A model generated the notes under the pieces. It had not been told where the DNA came from, searched no databases, and saw only the letters and a list, made by a program, of their open reading frames with translations. Below, piece after piece: positions 24,198-34,976 of a DNA stretch of 64,000 nt. The stretch is from Plotosus lineatus (taxonomy: Eukaryota; Chordata; Actinopteri; Siluriformes; Plotosidae): positions 417,501 to 481,500 of the forward strand of contig JALRMN010000025.1 of the NCBI GenBank assembly GCA_024760905.1. Reading direction: 5' to 3'. The first letter of the stretch is position 1; each line of letters begins with the position of its first letter. Made by a program: the position numbers and the translations under genes.

Positions 24198-24199
<2 letters not shown>

Positions 24200-24325
24200 G
24201 AAAGGCAATATACTCATGACAGGATCTGTTCCTGCAACACACACACGTGCACACACTGCTGTTATTAACACTGTAAATGAAATAATCTCTCAGTGTATAA
24301 TATTTATGTCTCTGTGTCTCTGCAG

Positions 24326-24616
24326 TTCGTCCCGAGGTGTCACTGCTCCGGAATTGTTCTCCAGAGGTGGTGTGTCATGCTACAGGTTTCTTCCCCAGAT
24401 CAGTGAATATCACCTGGCAGAAGGACGGAAGGGACGTGTATGATGATGTGGAGCTCAGAGAGACGTTACCCAACCAGGATGGAAGCTTCCAAAAGAGAAG
24501 TATTCTGAAAGTCCGAGCTGAGGATCTGCAGAAACACAACTACACCTGCGTGATTCAGCACAGCAGCTTGGAGGAGGAGTTAGTGCGGCCTGTGAGCGAG
24601 TGCCCAATCCCGAGAG
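24326..24616 (+). CDS. MHC class I gene A, alpha3 exon
   Basis: Membrane-proximal immunoglobulin C1 domain. The acceptor is GTGTCTCTGCAG. The exon enters in phase 1 and leaves in phase 1. The C1 hallmarks are VVCHATGFFP (first Cys), ITWQKDG (Trp) and NYTCVIQHSS (second Cys). Sequons NIT and NYT are present. The chosen donor is CCGAGAG followed by GTCGGAG, a weak match, but it is the only one nearby that gives an in-frame join to the transmembrane exon. A better-looking GTGAGC slightly upstream would put the next exon out of frame. If the intron is retained, the protein ends eight residues into it (GRRNTFL, then stop), giving a chain without a membrane anchor. Confidence 0.9.
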
Positions 24617-24710
24617 GTCGGAGAAACACTTTCCTCTAAAACTCCAGATTTACAGAGTGAAAGTGATTCATTACTGCAGAACATCATCAACACTGTACTC
24701 ACTTCACAGG

Positions 24711-24823
24711 TGGAGGATCGGGTGGAGTGAAGACTGGAATCATTGTTAGTGTATTCTTGATTCTCGTTCTCCTTATTGCTGGCATGGTAATTTATAAGTT
24801 GATGAAGAAGAGGAAGAACTCTG
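24711..24823 (+). CDS. MHC class I gene A, connecting peptide and transmembrane exon
   Basis: The acceptor CTTCACAG leads into GGSGGVKTG (a flexible connector), then IIVSVFLILVLLIAGMVIY, a single membrane-spanning helix, and the basic stop-transfer KLMKKRKNS. The exon ends in phase 1 at CTG followed by GTGAGAA, a good donor. If it is not spliced there, translation continues ENKHSVHV to a stop at 24850-24852. The cytoplasmic tail therefore depends on downstream splicing, for which 26775 is a candidate. Confidence 0.9.
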
Positions 24824-24852
24824 GTGAGAATAAACATTCTGTTCATGTATAA

Positions 24853-25205
24853 AAATTTGAATAATTTCTCTGTAATATGTATCTGAATTTAGATATTTTA
24901 ATTATTGAGAAATAGCACAGATGAATTTTAAATGTTGATGCAGGCCATGCCAATATCACAGCACTGATTTCTGGATGTCATTCATTCATTTGCAGAACCA
25001 CTTAATCCAACTTTTTTGGGTTGCAGACAGGTTAAGTCCTTTCTTATCTGACTCTGGATGAAGGTGGGTGCACCTTGACCAGCTCACCAGGCCATTACGA
25101 GGACAACACACAACCATTCACACTGACAATTTGGGGCAACTGAGTACATTCAGTTAATCCAGTGCTTCTCAATTATTTTCTGTGGCGCCCCCTCGAGGAA
25201 GAACC

Positions 25206-25207
<2 letters not shown>
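24853..25207. other. Gene A 3' region with L2-like repeat
   Basis: 24850-25160 is homologous to the sequence after gene B's transmembrane exon (63380-63690), so it belongs to the duplicated unit. 25000-25150 has L2-tail strings such as TGACCAGCTCACCAGGCCAT. Confidence 0.6.
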
Positions 25208-25243
<36 letters not shown>

Positions 25244-25246
25244 ACC
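25208..25246. repeat. CA microsatellite
   Basis: A (CA)n run ending in CACCACCAC, just before a SINE. Confidence 0.9.
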
Positions 25247-25288
25247 ACCACAACCACTGCCCTGCCAGCTACTTTAAGTAGTATTATG

Positions 25289-25640
25289 GGTGGCAGTGGT
25301 GGTCTAGTGGATAGGACGCAGGATTGCTGATCCGAAAGTTGGGGGTTCGAGTCCCCACAGGGTTGTCACTGTCCCCACCAGTGCGGCTAAGTGGGTTATC
25401 AAAGGTGGGCCATGTCTGTCACTGTCTATGGTGAGAGGCATGTAAAACAACCATTGCTGACTTTCGTAGAGTAGGCTGCAAAGTCGTCAGCGTGTTTCTG
25501 TCCCTTGCGCAAAGGGTTGTGACAGGAAGGGCATCCGACGTAAAAACCTCTGCCAAATCAAATGTGCGAATCAGATGATTCGCTGTGGCGACTCCCGAGA
25601 AAAGGGAAAAAGCCGAAAGAAAGAAAAAAAAAATTGTCTA
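25289..25640 (+). repeat. tRNA-derived SINE with RTE-type tail
   Basis: A full-length looking copy: GGCAGTGGTGGTCTAGTGGA head, GGTTCGAGTCCCCAC B-box, GTGACAGGAAGGGCATCCGA body, GATTCGCTGTGGCGACTCC tail, and an A-rich end. Confidence 0.85.
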
Positions 25641-26299
25641 TAAAGTTGCTATTAGTACACCTCTGCATAACATTGTATCTTTATTAACATTAAAAGCAAC
25701 AACAAAAAAAGAAATAGATTTAAACTTACAATAAAGAAACTTCATTAACGTTGTTTTTTAATCTGTAATCGAAAAGATTTCAAGTGCACCAATGTGCCTG
25801 AAATTAAAAAGAAAATACATCCTTATTTTAACTCATTCAACTTATTTATGTCTATATCTCCGTGTCTCTCCACCTTTCTCTTCATTCCTGTTAGAACATT
25901 TTCTGTGTTGTTTCTTGAGGGGCTGTTTACTGCACTTCATATCCTTTGCTCGTGCGAAAAACCACTACACCATAGCATGACAATGAGAGTGCCGCTGCCA
26001 ATTAGTGGAGTGGAGATGTAATTACACTTAATTCTCGTACACTATTCCAGAAAAGCAGCCCCCCCCCCCCCTCCCCGTCATCATGTCTCACTATTTCAGA
26101 AGCACTTGGTTAATCTAATGTTCATGATTTTGTTCTGTGGGAGGACACCGGATAACCTGGAGGAAACCCATGCAAGCAAAGTGAGAACATGCTCCACATA
26201 GAAAGGCTGAGTCCAAAACTCGAACCCAGGAACTTCTTGCTGTGAGACGTCTGTGCTAACGACTACATCACTGGACTGGACTGAACAGTGATGTAACTG

Positions 26300-26535
26300 C
26301 AGCAGAGCAGATCTGAAATTCTCTGAAATGAGCAACGTGACTCAGGGAGGATTTGAGGAATTTTAAGACAGTAAAAAGAGACGAGTCGAACACTCACGTG
26401 GAGAAGGGTCATTGCTTTATATTCATTTTCTGTCATTAAATACGGAGTCCTCCTTAGAAAATGACATAAAGGGGCGGCGTCATGGCTTAAAGAAAATAGC
26501 CTAACAGTCATGGTGTTATCAAACAAAACAAACAT
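26300..26535. repeat. Duplicated 3' block, copy 1
   Basis: About 90% similar to 26860-27075. Shared strings include GAGACGAGTCGAACACTCAC and GGGGCGGCGTCATGGCTTAA. The start of the same block recurs after gene B (63900-64000). Confidence 0.75.
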
Positions 26536-26774
26536 TTATAGATTTTAATGTAAGTTTGGTTTATGCAGTCACAGAAATTAATTTGGTCCATATAATAATT
26601 TAATTCTTGGAAAGTGTTCATTACAGTAAGATTTTAAAATGTCCCTTTTTTCAGTTCATTCCATTTCACTCCGTATTAGTTTAAAGACCTTTAAATATCT
26701 TTAATGTTCAAGCTGAAAAGGTTTTTTAATAAATCTAGATGAGTATTTTGATCATTCTTTCTATTTTATTGTAG

Positions 26775-26869
26775 AGTACCTGGAGGAAACCCACTCGAGT
26801 GCCGAGAGAACCGAGAAACTCCACACAGAAACAACCTTGATGTGCCGGGACTCGAGTGAGGAGATCTGA
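26775..26869 (+). CDS. Candidate gene A cytoplasmic-tail exon
   Basis: A strong acceptor (TTTCTATTTTATTGTAG) precedes AGTACCTGGAGGAAACCC. In the phase set by the transmembrane exon it reads E-YLEETHSSAERTEKLH, continuing to MCRDSSEEI and a TGA at 26867-26869, with no earlier stop. A Ser/Glu-rich short tail is plausible for class I. The DNA is clearly related to a repeat motif seen at 26150 and 63735 (CCTGGAGGAAACCCATGCAA), so this would be an exon made from repeat DNA. There is no transcript evidence, and the open frame over 31 codons could be chance. Confidence 0.45.
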
Positions 26870-27075
26870 AATCCTCAGGGTGGATTTGAGGAATTTTACA
26901 CTGAAAGACAGTAAAGAGAGACGAGTCGAACACTCACGTGGAGAAGGGTCACTGCTTTATGTTCATTTTCTGTCATTAAGTACAGAGTCATCGTTAGAAA
27001 ATGACTGAAAGGGGCGGCGTCATGGCTTAAAGAAAATAGCCTAACAGTCACAGTGTTATCAAACAAAACATGAAC
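26860..27075. repeat. Duplicated 3' block, copy 2
   Basis: Partner of 26300-26535, immediately after the candidate tail exon. It is possibly 3' untranslated sequence of gene A. Confidence 0.7.
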
Positions 27076-27218
27076 GTTATTTTAATTTTTGAAAAGTGTT
27101 CATTACAGTAAGATTTTAAAAAGGTTGCAGTTTATTCCATTTCACTCCATATTAGTTTAAAAACCTTTAAACTTCTTTTGATGTCCTTTGATGTTCGTTT
27201 GATTAAATATAGATAAGT

Positions 27219-28192
27219 ATGCAAAATCTCGGGGTTGGGAGGAGTTCGGTTAGGGCCTGGAGAGCAATTATCGGGTGGCCTCAAAGGTTCTGGACCACCA
27301 TCCGACGCCTCAGGAAGGGGAAGCAGTTCTCCACAAATACTGTTTAGAGTGGAAGTGGGGAGCTGCTCACATCGAGTGAGGATGTTGCACTTCAAGCACT
27401 TCCACAATCTCATCAACACGTACTCCATGGAGGAAGAAAACCTTAGGGATTGGACGGGGGGGCCGCCCATCACTGGAGCTGATATCACAGGTAGTCAAAA
27501 AAAAGCTCCTCAGTGGTTGAGCTGCGAAGGTGGATGAGGTTGGCCGTGAATATCTCAAGGTCCTGGTTGCTGCAGGACTGTCTTGGTTGACACGTCTCTG
27601 CAACATCACACCTCTGGATTGTTAAATCAGGGTGGTAGCCCCCCTTTTAAAAAAGGGGGATCGGAGGGTGTGTCCCGATTATCATGGAATCACACTCCTC
27701 AGCCTATCCAGGAAGGTCTATGCAGGGGTTCTGAAGAGGAGGGTCGACCGATAGTTGAACTTTGGATTCAAGAGGAAATCTGTGGTTTTTATCTTGGCTG
27801 AAACACTCAACTAAACTCTATATGCTCTACAGGATCCTGGAGGGGCCGGGGAGTTTGACCAATCTGTCCACATGTGCTTTGTGGATTTAGAGAAGGCTTT
27901 CGACCGTGTCCCCAAGTTATGTTGTGGGGGTGCTCCGGGAGTACAGTGTTCCGGACAGGTTGCTTTGGGCCATTTGGTCGCTGTATCACTGGAGCCAGAA
28001 CTTGGTCCATATTGGGAACAATAGGTCAAATTATTTTCCGGTGTGGGTTGGAGTCTGCCAAGACTGTCCTTTTGTCACCGATTCTGTTCATAATTTCTAT
28101 GGACTGAATTTCTTGGCGTAGAAGGGGTTCTAGGCGTAGTAGGCATTGAGGGGTTCTGGTGTGGTAGCCATCAGATCTCGTTTCTGTTATTT
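27219..28192 (+). pseudogene. Rex3-like LINE, third copy, part 1
   Basis: Begins at the linker before the RT (TCTCGGGGTTGGGAGGAGTT) and runs through the RT with many stops: CFVDLEKAFDRVP is recoverable near 27878-27910, and the QDCPFVTDSVHNFYG equivalent of QGCPLSP lies near 28050. It is split from its remaining parts (28657-28860 and 29555-29630) by two solo LTRs. Confidence 0.85.
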
Positions 28193-28197
28193 CTGGA

Positions 28198-28656
28198 TGT
28201 CAGGTTCTAAATGAACACAGACATAATAAAATAAATATACACAAGAAGAAAGACACAAGAGTTTAGTTCTTTTCACTCATATATGAGGAGAGCAACCAAA
28301 CGAGTTCAGTTACATGTTCTAGTTGTTCTGCCCTAAGTTTGATCGAGTGCCTCTTTTATTTCTTTAGGGGTGGTTTCCTAGTTACATAATATTGCTGACT
28401 TCTAAGGGGAGGGGTACACATAAGTCAGCAATATTTCTTATCAATATGTTGCAAGCTACAGAATATTCAGTCTCCCGCCTTGCGGTGGTTGCCGAGTCAT
28501 TTTGTTGTTACATCTTTCCGCTTATCAGTGCATGCCGTTCTGCTATAGGGGGACTCCTGCAAAACATCTTTTAGCAAGCAGTTTCAACTTAAATACTATA
28601 TTGCAAAACTTATCATAAACAAGCTGGGGTAACTTATATGTATAATTACTTCAACA
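28198..28656. mobile_element. Solo LTR 1 inside Rex3
   Basis: A 459-bp insertion starting TGTCAGG and ending TTCAACA, with the 5-bp target duplication CTGGA on each side (28193-28197 and 28657-28661). Removing it restores the Rex3 frame at LFLDDVVLL. There are no internal genes, as expected after recombination between two LTRs. The family is not identified. Confidence 0.8.
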
Positions 28657-28865
28657 CTGGATGACGTTGTCCTTCTGGTTTCCTCAAGCCGGGACCTCCA
28701 GCTCTCATTGGAATGATTTGCAGTCGAGTGCGAAGCAACTGAGATAAGAATCAGTGCCTTCAAGTCTGAGGCCATGGTTCTCGGCCGGAAAAGAGTGGAA
28801 TGCACCCTCCGGGTCATGAATGAAGTTCTGCCCCAAGTGGAAGAGCTCAAGCATCTTGGGGTCTT
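28657..28865 (+). pseudogene. Rex3-like LINE, third copy, part 2
   Basis: Continues the RT palm and thumb: DDVVLLVSSSRDLQLSLE, stop, then SEAMVLGRKRVECTLRV and VLPQVEELKHLGVF. The catalytic motif is FLDD instead of FADD. Confidence 0.8.
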
Positions 28866-29554
28866 TGTTACAGATAGGAAAATTTAGAAGATGCAAATTG
28901 CCCCGTGAAACCAGCAAAGCACAACAGACCACGACATAAACTATATACAATTCAATAATATCAGCAACACAAGACAAAATAATACCTTAAATCTTAGAGC
29001 TAATACAAATTAACAAGGGTCCCAAAACAAAGATAGTCACCAAGCATCTGCGGCATGGGAAATTTAGATGCGGCGCGCTGGTGGGGAAAGGCTTGGAATG
29101 CCGCATTAGAAAAAAACATTATTAAAATCCTCGCGTTGGCTGTGGGTGAACGTGGACGATGGACTTTGACGATGAAGTCCCAAACGACGATACTTGGGTG
29201 AAGCGCGTTCCATGATCCGCCTTGGCTTACTTAGCTGACTTGGTCTCCCGTGATGAGTTTCCTTAGATGAGTTGTGCGAAGAGACTCCTTAGGTGATTTG
29301 TCTCAGCTGAAGAGACCCGAAGAGACTCGAGCGAGTTGGCAACAGGTCCTTAATATAGATTGCCTAAAGTTCAGGAAAGTTATATTCTGGAAAATGCCAC
29401 ATCACCTGACCTGCCACCAATTCCAGACCCAAACAGTTGAGTCATACCGTGTGTCTCTCTTTCCAGCATATTAACTGAACATAATTACACTCAACGTTTA
29501 TACATCCATTATTTTTATATTTACATTTATACCAATATTTACATGGCCATAACA
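28866..29554. mobile_element. Solo LTR 2 inside Rex3
   Basis: A 689-bp insertion starting TGTTACAG and ending CCATAACA (terminal TGTTA/TAACA inverted), flanked by GTCTT at 28861-28865 and 29555-29559. The Rex3 sequence continues without loss on the far side (GTCTTGTTCACGAGTGAGGG). It differs from solo LTR 1. Confidence 0.8.
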
Positions 29555-29630
29555 GTCTTGTTCACGAGTGAGGGAAGGATGGAGTGGGAGACCGACAGGC
29601 GGATCACTGCAGCCTCTGCTGTAAGCCTCA
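29555..29630 (+). pseudogene. Rex3-like LINE, third copy, part 3
   Basis: The short remaining end, GAGTGAGGGAAGGATGGAGT, then GACAGGCGGATCACTGCAGC, after which similarity stops. Confidence 0.75.
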
Positions 29631-30162
29631 CTACACCAGGACTAGAAATTGGGACCGTCTTGCCATGCGGCACAAGTTTTTATCACCATGCTGCCCTTCA
29701 AGTTGAATTAATGAACCAGAGGTTACTGTTGTATAGGGCATGACAGATGCCATGTGAACCTTTTTAATTTAATTTATTCTGCTTTTCTAGGCTGTTTATC
29801 ACCCTGAATATAGTACAGCTTCAAATCACAATATTCTATTAGATACACGTTTTAAACCAAGAACAACAGAATTCTATACTCCTCCAGTTGAGTTATTTTC
29901 TGTGGTTTTCTTTGTGTTTTGGTTCTGTTAAACTCTACAGTGTATTTCCTTTCTGTAGTATTAATTTATATTTTACATTGAGATGGTTTTGTCCTCTCCA
30001 AAAAAGGTTTTCGCTAATCATTGGATGTGTTATTATTATTTATGTTTTTCAGTCTAATGATTGTTTCACTTACTTGGATTGACTCACAAGAACAATCAAA
30101 ACTCGTGTACCTTATGTTTTACTGAGGTTTTGTGTTGAGGTCATACTGATTTTTTTTTTGTT

Positions 30163-30206
<44 letters not shown>

Positions 30207-30934
30207 TGTTTACTGGTCATTTATGTAAAAGTGTTTTGTGTACCCTTTATTTCTTTTTTATTTATTTATTTATTTTTTTTTATACAAATTAAACATTTGT
30301 GTGTTGTATTTGAATAAACAATGTACCTCCTGGACATGTGATTATTTTGTTAGTTTTTGTTTTAATTTTTTTTTTTCAGTTCAGAGAATGTTTCTGTTAT
30401 AATTGTTTCGGACCAACAGGGTCAGAGCTGCGTAGTGGTGTATTGCTGGATTTATGCAGAAAACCTGAGTGCTGTTACACTGCCTTATGATCTGAGATCA
30501 TTAATATAACAAACAAAAAAAATCAATAAACCTTTATGAAAACATGATGAAATCGTAATTACATAATTTTGGGTTAAACCATTGCAGTAGGTGGGTTGTT
30601 TCTCTGAAACATGTTTCAGTCACACATTTGTTGAACTACTTAATCCTGTTGGTCATGAGGAGCCTGAAGTCCATCTCAGCCGACACTGGGTGAAGACGGG
30701 GTCCACTGTGAATAGCTTGCCAGACCATCGTAGGCCCAACACACACAAAACCATTACTCTCCCAATCATACCCTTGGAACATACCATAACTTGGAACATC
30801 GAAGTAGTCTAATATGCATGCCTTTGGACTTTGGCAGGAAACCTAAGTACCAGGAGGAAGCCCACACAGACACAAGATTTAGGGGGTGTCCTTTTTTTTT
30901 TTTTTGCCTCCATCGAAGTATGCAGAGAGCAGTG
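29631..30934. other. Unassigned intergenic DNA
   Basis: Contains a (CA)n tract at about 30166-30202, T-rich runs and an L2-like tail fragment near 30640-30850. No gene is recognised. Confidence 0.5.
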
Positions 30935-31002
30935 GCAGCCTGGTGATAAAGGTGCTGGATCACTGATCTTAAGGTTGGGGGTTCAAGCCCCACTCTGCCC
31001 CA
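30935..31002 (+). repeat. SINE head fragment
   Basis: Only the tRNA-like part (GCAGTGGCAGCCTGGTGATA, then GGTTCAAGCCCCACT) remains. The body is replaced by unrelated sequence. Confidence 0.6.
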
Positions 31003-31419
31003 TTCTGGATCAGTTGCAGAGGTTGAATAGCACTCAAAGGAGTGAGTTGCAGTTATCTAGTTTGAGATGACAAGAGATTGAACAAGTATCTGAGTGGCCT
31101 TAGTAGAAAAAAATGGATGTATCCTTTGGATAGGGCAGAAGTGGTGTTCAGGAAACTACCTAAATTCCCAAACATGGGTAGAGAAAATAGACAAACAGCC
31201 TTCCTTCAACTGAGAACGTTTATTTAAAAAAACCACAAGATGGCACCAAAACTTACAAACAATATGACCCACAGAGGGCAGCACAAGATTACTAAATGAC
31301 ATGAATTTACTCATCAATATCCAACATCCTCCCCACCATTGGAGACCTGTCTCCAATCAAACCTTGAAGGAGAAGTAATGAAATAACTACATATTGAAGT
31401 GGGAGAGCTAACACATGTA

Positions 31420-32076
31420 TCATAAATGCCTTTTACCAACATACAAATTGTCACACCAGTGATCATCTGCCATGTCAACAGAAGCATTGGTTTCATTGTT
31501 TGCATTTTCAGTTAGATCAAGTATAATGTCCGTGGAGTCAGAATCCAGTTCTAGCAGGGAAATTCTCTGGATGGGTCTAGTAAAGATGCCCCTTTCATTT
31601 TTGATTCTCACAGAGCGTACAACCCCATCCTTCCCTGGATATACCTCAATAACCCGCCCCAATGGCCATGATAAACGCGGCGAGCCCTCCTCCTTCATAA
31701 GAACAATAGAACCAACCTGTAGCTGAACTCGGTTAACATTTAAACCTCCACCAAAGGGAAGATTTCTAATGTATTCTGTACTCCATAATGACCAAAATCT
31801 ATTCATGTTCTGCTGATCTTCTGAATAGCTAGGAACAAGAGAATTTCGACTACTCTCCACCGTGCCATTCATGTTTGGTACTTTAAACCCAGCAACTCGT
31901 CCAATCAGAAAATGAGAAGGGGTCAAGGGAGTATTATCGAGCTCATCACCAGAGAAGGTCAATGTTCGTGAGTTCACACAGGCTTCAATCTCTGTCAACA
32001 CAGTATCCAACTCAGTTCTAGTCAATGACCGAACTCCAATGGATTTCCGCAATGAAGATTTGACCGATCTAACCAT
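31420..32076 (-). pseudogene. BEL/Pao integrase C-terminal region
   Basis: An open 218-codon frame with EIEACVNSRTLTFSGDELDN, TPLTPSHFLIGR and GSIVLMKEEGSPRLSWPLGR, then IQRISLLE. This is the domain that follows the integrase core in BEL/Pao elements. The N-terminal end, which normally carries the last catalytic Glu, lies in broken frames upstream. Confidence 0.75.
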
Positions 32077-32257
32077 ATGTTCCCACCAGCCTCCCCACCA
32101 GGGCGCTCTGGGAACACTGAAATGCCACTCAGGGGATGCTGATCCTAACTACTTTTGCAGATGATCTCTAGTGCCGATAAAGGACTTGGCATTATCGGAA
32201 TACACTTTGGAAGGCCACCCTCTCCTAGTCACAAATCTACGCAATGCCAAAACGCAG

Positions 32258-33280
32258 TCAGCCACTGACAGAGGTAACCAACTCCAAATGAACCGCTCTG
32301 ATCACCACACAAGTGAACAATAGAATGTAGTGTTTCTTGCCAGGGACATCAGAGCAATACAATGGCCCTACATGATCCATACCCATAATAGCAAAGGGGG
32401 GCACTCTGGAAATATGAGCAGCAGGTAATGGAGCCATTGGTTGAGTACCCAACTAAACAGCTTGCCTCTGACAAGCCACACACCTTGCCTTAACTAACTT
32501 AGCCAAACACCGCAACTGGACAATCCAGTAAGTACTCCGTATGCAAGTAATCATTGTAGTCACACCAGCATGCTTCAACAGGTAGTGGAAAAACCTTACC
32601 ACCAACAATGACAAATGACCTTTGTGGAGAATGATTGGATGTTTTTCTTCATATGCCAATTCTGAGAACTGGACCCAGCCTTGTACTCGAAGAAACCCAC
32701 CTGAGCATATGGATGGTGTCAATTTGACAATGGGAGAATTTGGGAATTCCTCTTGCTGCAAACAGAGCAGAAGTTTGACCTTGCCAACTGTCATCTCCAA
32801 AGACAAATCACCTCTTCCAAGTTCTCCAGACTTACCACACTTCAGATTGTGAAGGAACCTCAGAATCCAGGACACCACCCTAATGCTTTTCTGGAAAGTT
32901 CCCCAGCTATGGAAATCTAAGAAACTCCCAGTCTTATCTTGAGAGACTGCTAAAACAACCTCGTCCCTTTCTTCATTCTTGACCACTTCATCATGAATAG
33001 GATGTGTCCCATTCAAATTATTCAACAGCTTCTCCCTTGCTCCCTCCTTCCAGGGGAGAGCCACCTCATATCTGCCTTCTTTAAATTTAACATCCTTTTC
33101 AAACTGGACCATTTGTGCATTTTCTTCAACCTCCTGTCCAATCACAAGACAATCTAAGTCCCAAAATTGTTTCAATAATTCATGAGATACATCAGTTAAA
33201 CACAGCAATCCAAATGGTATATTGGATACATTCACATTTGACACACAGGACATTGTATTTTGAATTACCCCTGAAACCAT
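32258..33280 (-). pseudogene. BEL/Pao RNase H-to-integrase region
   Basis: 33280-32453 gives a long frame with a zinc-binding integrase N-terminus near its end: HKGHLSLLVVRFFHYLLKHA, then TYWIVQLRCLAKLVKARCVA and CVACQRQ. The next frame (32452-32258) opens the integrase core with MGMDHVGPL and the catalytic-region string FTCVVIRAVHLELVTS. A stop at 32453 separates them. Part of this region may be the end of the RT/RNase H connection, but I see no RT active-site motif. Confidence 0.7.
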
Positions 33281-33477
33281 CCATCCAAATATGGATTTTT
33301 TTCAACGTCAAATCCTGCACTTGTTGTACCTTTGGTTTAATAAACTGCCAATAGGCATCTAGTCCAATTAAGATGTCAATCTCGGTTTCACCACCAACAT
33401 ACCCACTAGCCAAATCCATTCCCTGTAAGATTCTGTTTACATCAGCCGGTAGGGTTGGGCGGTAGATAGGGGCACAT

Positions 33478-33720
33478 ATAATAAGATAAGATAAGATAAG
33501 ATACAGCTTTATTAATCTCACAATGGAGAAATTCACTGTTACAGGCTCTTGAGATACTATCAGTAGGGGGTGCAAAAATAGATACAAGTACAAACATCCA
33601 CACGTACATATATATTATATAAGTAAATAAATAAATAGATACATAAATAGTATAAATTAATAAACAATAAAAGAAAAGAAGGGAGCAACTTTATAGACTG
33701 GCCTATATTAAAGTGTAATG
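33478..33720. repeat. AGATA-repeat-tailed insertion in BEL/Pao
   Basis: Tandem AGATA units lead into CTTTATTAATCTCACAATGG, a 3'-end string common to fish LINEs. It sits between the protease and the next coding segment. Confidence 0.5.
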
Positions 33721-34036
33721 TATCAGAGTGCAATATCTGAGTAATAGGCAACTCCGTGGCCACAAGGTCAACCAGGACCCCCTCAGACCCCTTTAATGAT
33801 AACTTGTACACAGACCGAAGTCTACTCTGACTTGCACCCTTACTCCCAAAGTCCACATATGACATACTGTGGGTTCCCATGTACTTTGGATCAGCCCTTT
33901 GAACAAACTCCTTGCTCACGTATGAGCGATCTGACCCGGTGTCAAATAACACATTGCCCTCAACGCCATTGACTTTTACCTTGGCCATTTGTAACAACAC
34001 CTGAGGACCTCTCAAATCAGGACTAGTGTTTGACAC
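33560..34036 (-). pseudogene. BEL/Pao aspartic protease
   Basis: VLFDTGSDRSYVSKEF holds the DTGS catalytic motif, preceded by LLQMAKVKVNGVEGN. The rest of the frame runs into the AGATA insertion, so the protease is truncated at its C-terminal side. Confidence 0.75.
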
Positions 34037-34064
34037 AGTGACAACACCTTATAGATTTACTTTA

Positions 34065-34971
34065 TCAGGTTTCCTTTTCTGTTACAGTGGGTACAGGATT
34101 TTCAATACTAGTGCTAACTGGTTTATCCTTCTCAAAACAAATCAACCTGTGATGTGCCCCTTGGCACTTTGTACACTTGTCCTCACAGACATTAGCCATG
34201 TGATTTTTGCTCAAACATCTGAAACACAATTTGGCCCCCATTATTTTTCTCTTTCTTTCAACCAAGGGAACCTTCATTAAACCAAAACACCTTTCAGTTT
34301 TATGAGTCTTGTTGAAAAATGCACAGCAAATTGACCCCGAACTTGATTGCAGAGCAGCAGCAGTTCTAGTAGACCGATTCTGTGACTTAAGTTCTGTATT
34401 CTTGGCATGCTGCTTCTGAAACACATCTGATCGCTCTCTATGTTTAATCTCCTTCTTCTGGAATTCCAAAAGAAAGTCTAGGTCACTCTCGTGACCTTCT
34501 CCATTCCCTTGCCCATTCCATTCTGAGCTCTGTGGGAAGCTTAGATAAAATGAGAGGGGTAAAGAACACACCGTACCCTTAACCATGAACACCGAGCACT
34601 TCCAAACTGCGTACATGTTTTAACAGTCTGTCCTCTAGCTTCCATAGTTCCCCAATGCTACAGTGTAAGGGAGGCGACAACTCTAGCAAGCTTTGTATGT
34701 GGGTAAACACAATTCTCTCTTTCCTCTCGTAATGATCTTGTAGCATTTCTACAGCCACTGCATAATTGTGGGAAGTAGTGGCTAATCCACCTACTACTCC
34801 CTTAGCCTGCCCTTGCAGGGAAGATAAAAGATAAGCAAATTTAGCGATATCTGGAATGTCAGTATCACCCACCAAAGCCTGAAATTGGTCCCAGAAAGGC
34901 TGCCAGTCCTCCAAATTCCCACTAAACTTGGGCAGCTCCAGCTTTATATATACATATATAAATAAACACAC
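34065..34971 (-). pseudogene. BEL/Pao gag-like region with zinc knuckles
   Basis: 34971-34579 encodes LELPKFSGNLEDWQPFWDQF, the conserved start of BEL/Pao gag-like proteins, then FAYLLSSLQGQAKGVVGGLA. 34616-34065 continues to LCFRCLSKNHMANVCEDKCT and KCQGAHHRLIC, two CCHC-type knuckles. A frame change lies near 34600. Confidence 0.75.
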
Positions 34972-34976
34972 ACACT

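Larger units (their letters stand above)
14818..24325. other. Gene A intron between alpha2 and alpha3
   Basis: This 9.5-kb intron is filled with a SINE, a LINE, a Tc1, MITEs and a hAT remnant, each listed separately. The same intron in gene B is only 786 bp, so most of the difference is insertion in gene A, deletion in gene B, or both. Confidence 0.85.
31200..34976 (-). mobile_element. BEL/Pao LTR retrotransposon, RT missing
   Basis: Minus-strand domains appear in BEL/Pao order: gag-like region, zinc knuckles, aspartic protease, then integrase and its C-terminal domain. No reverse transcriptase is found between protease and integrase, where it belongs, and the element is split by a tandem-repeat-tailed insertion near 33478-33720. 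I could not pair the LTRs. The right end is cut at the junction with a Tc1 (about 34977). Confidence 0.75.
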
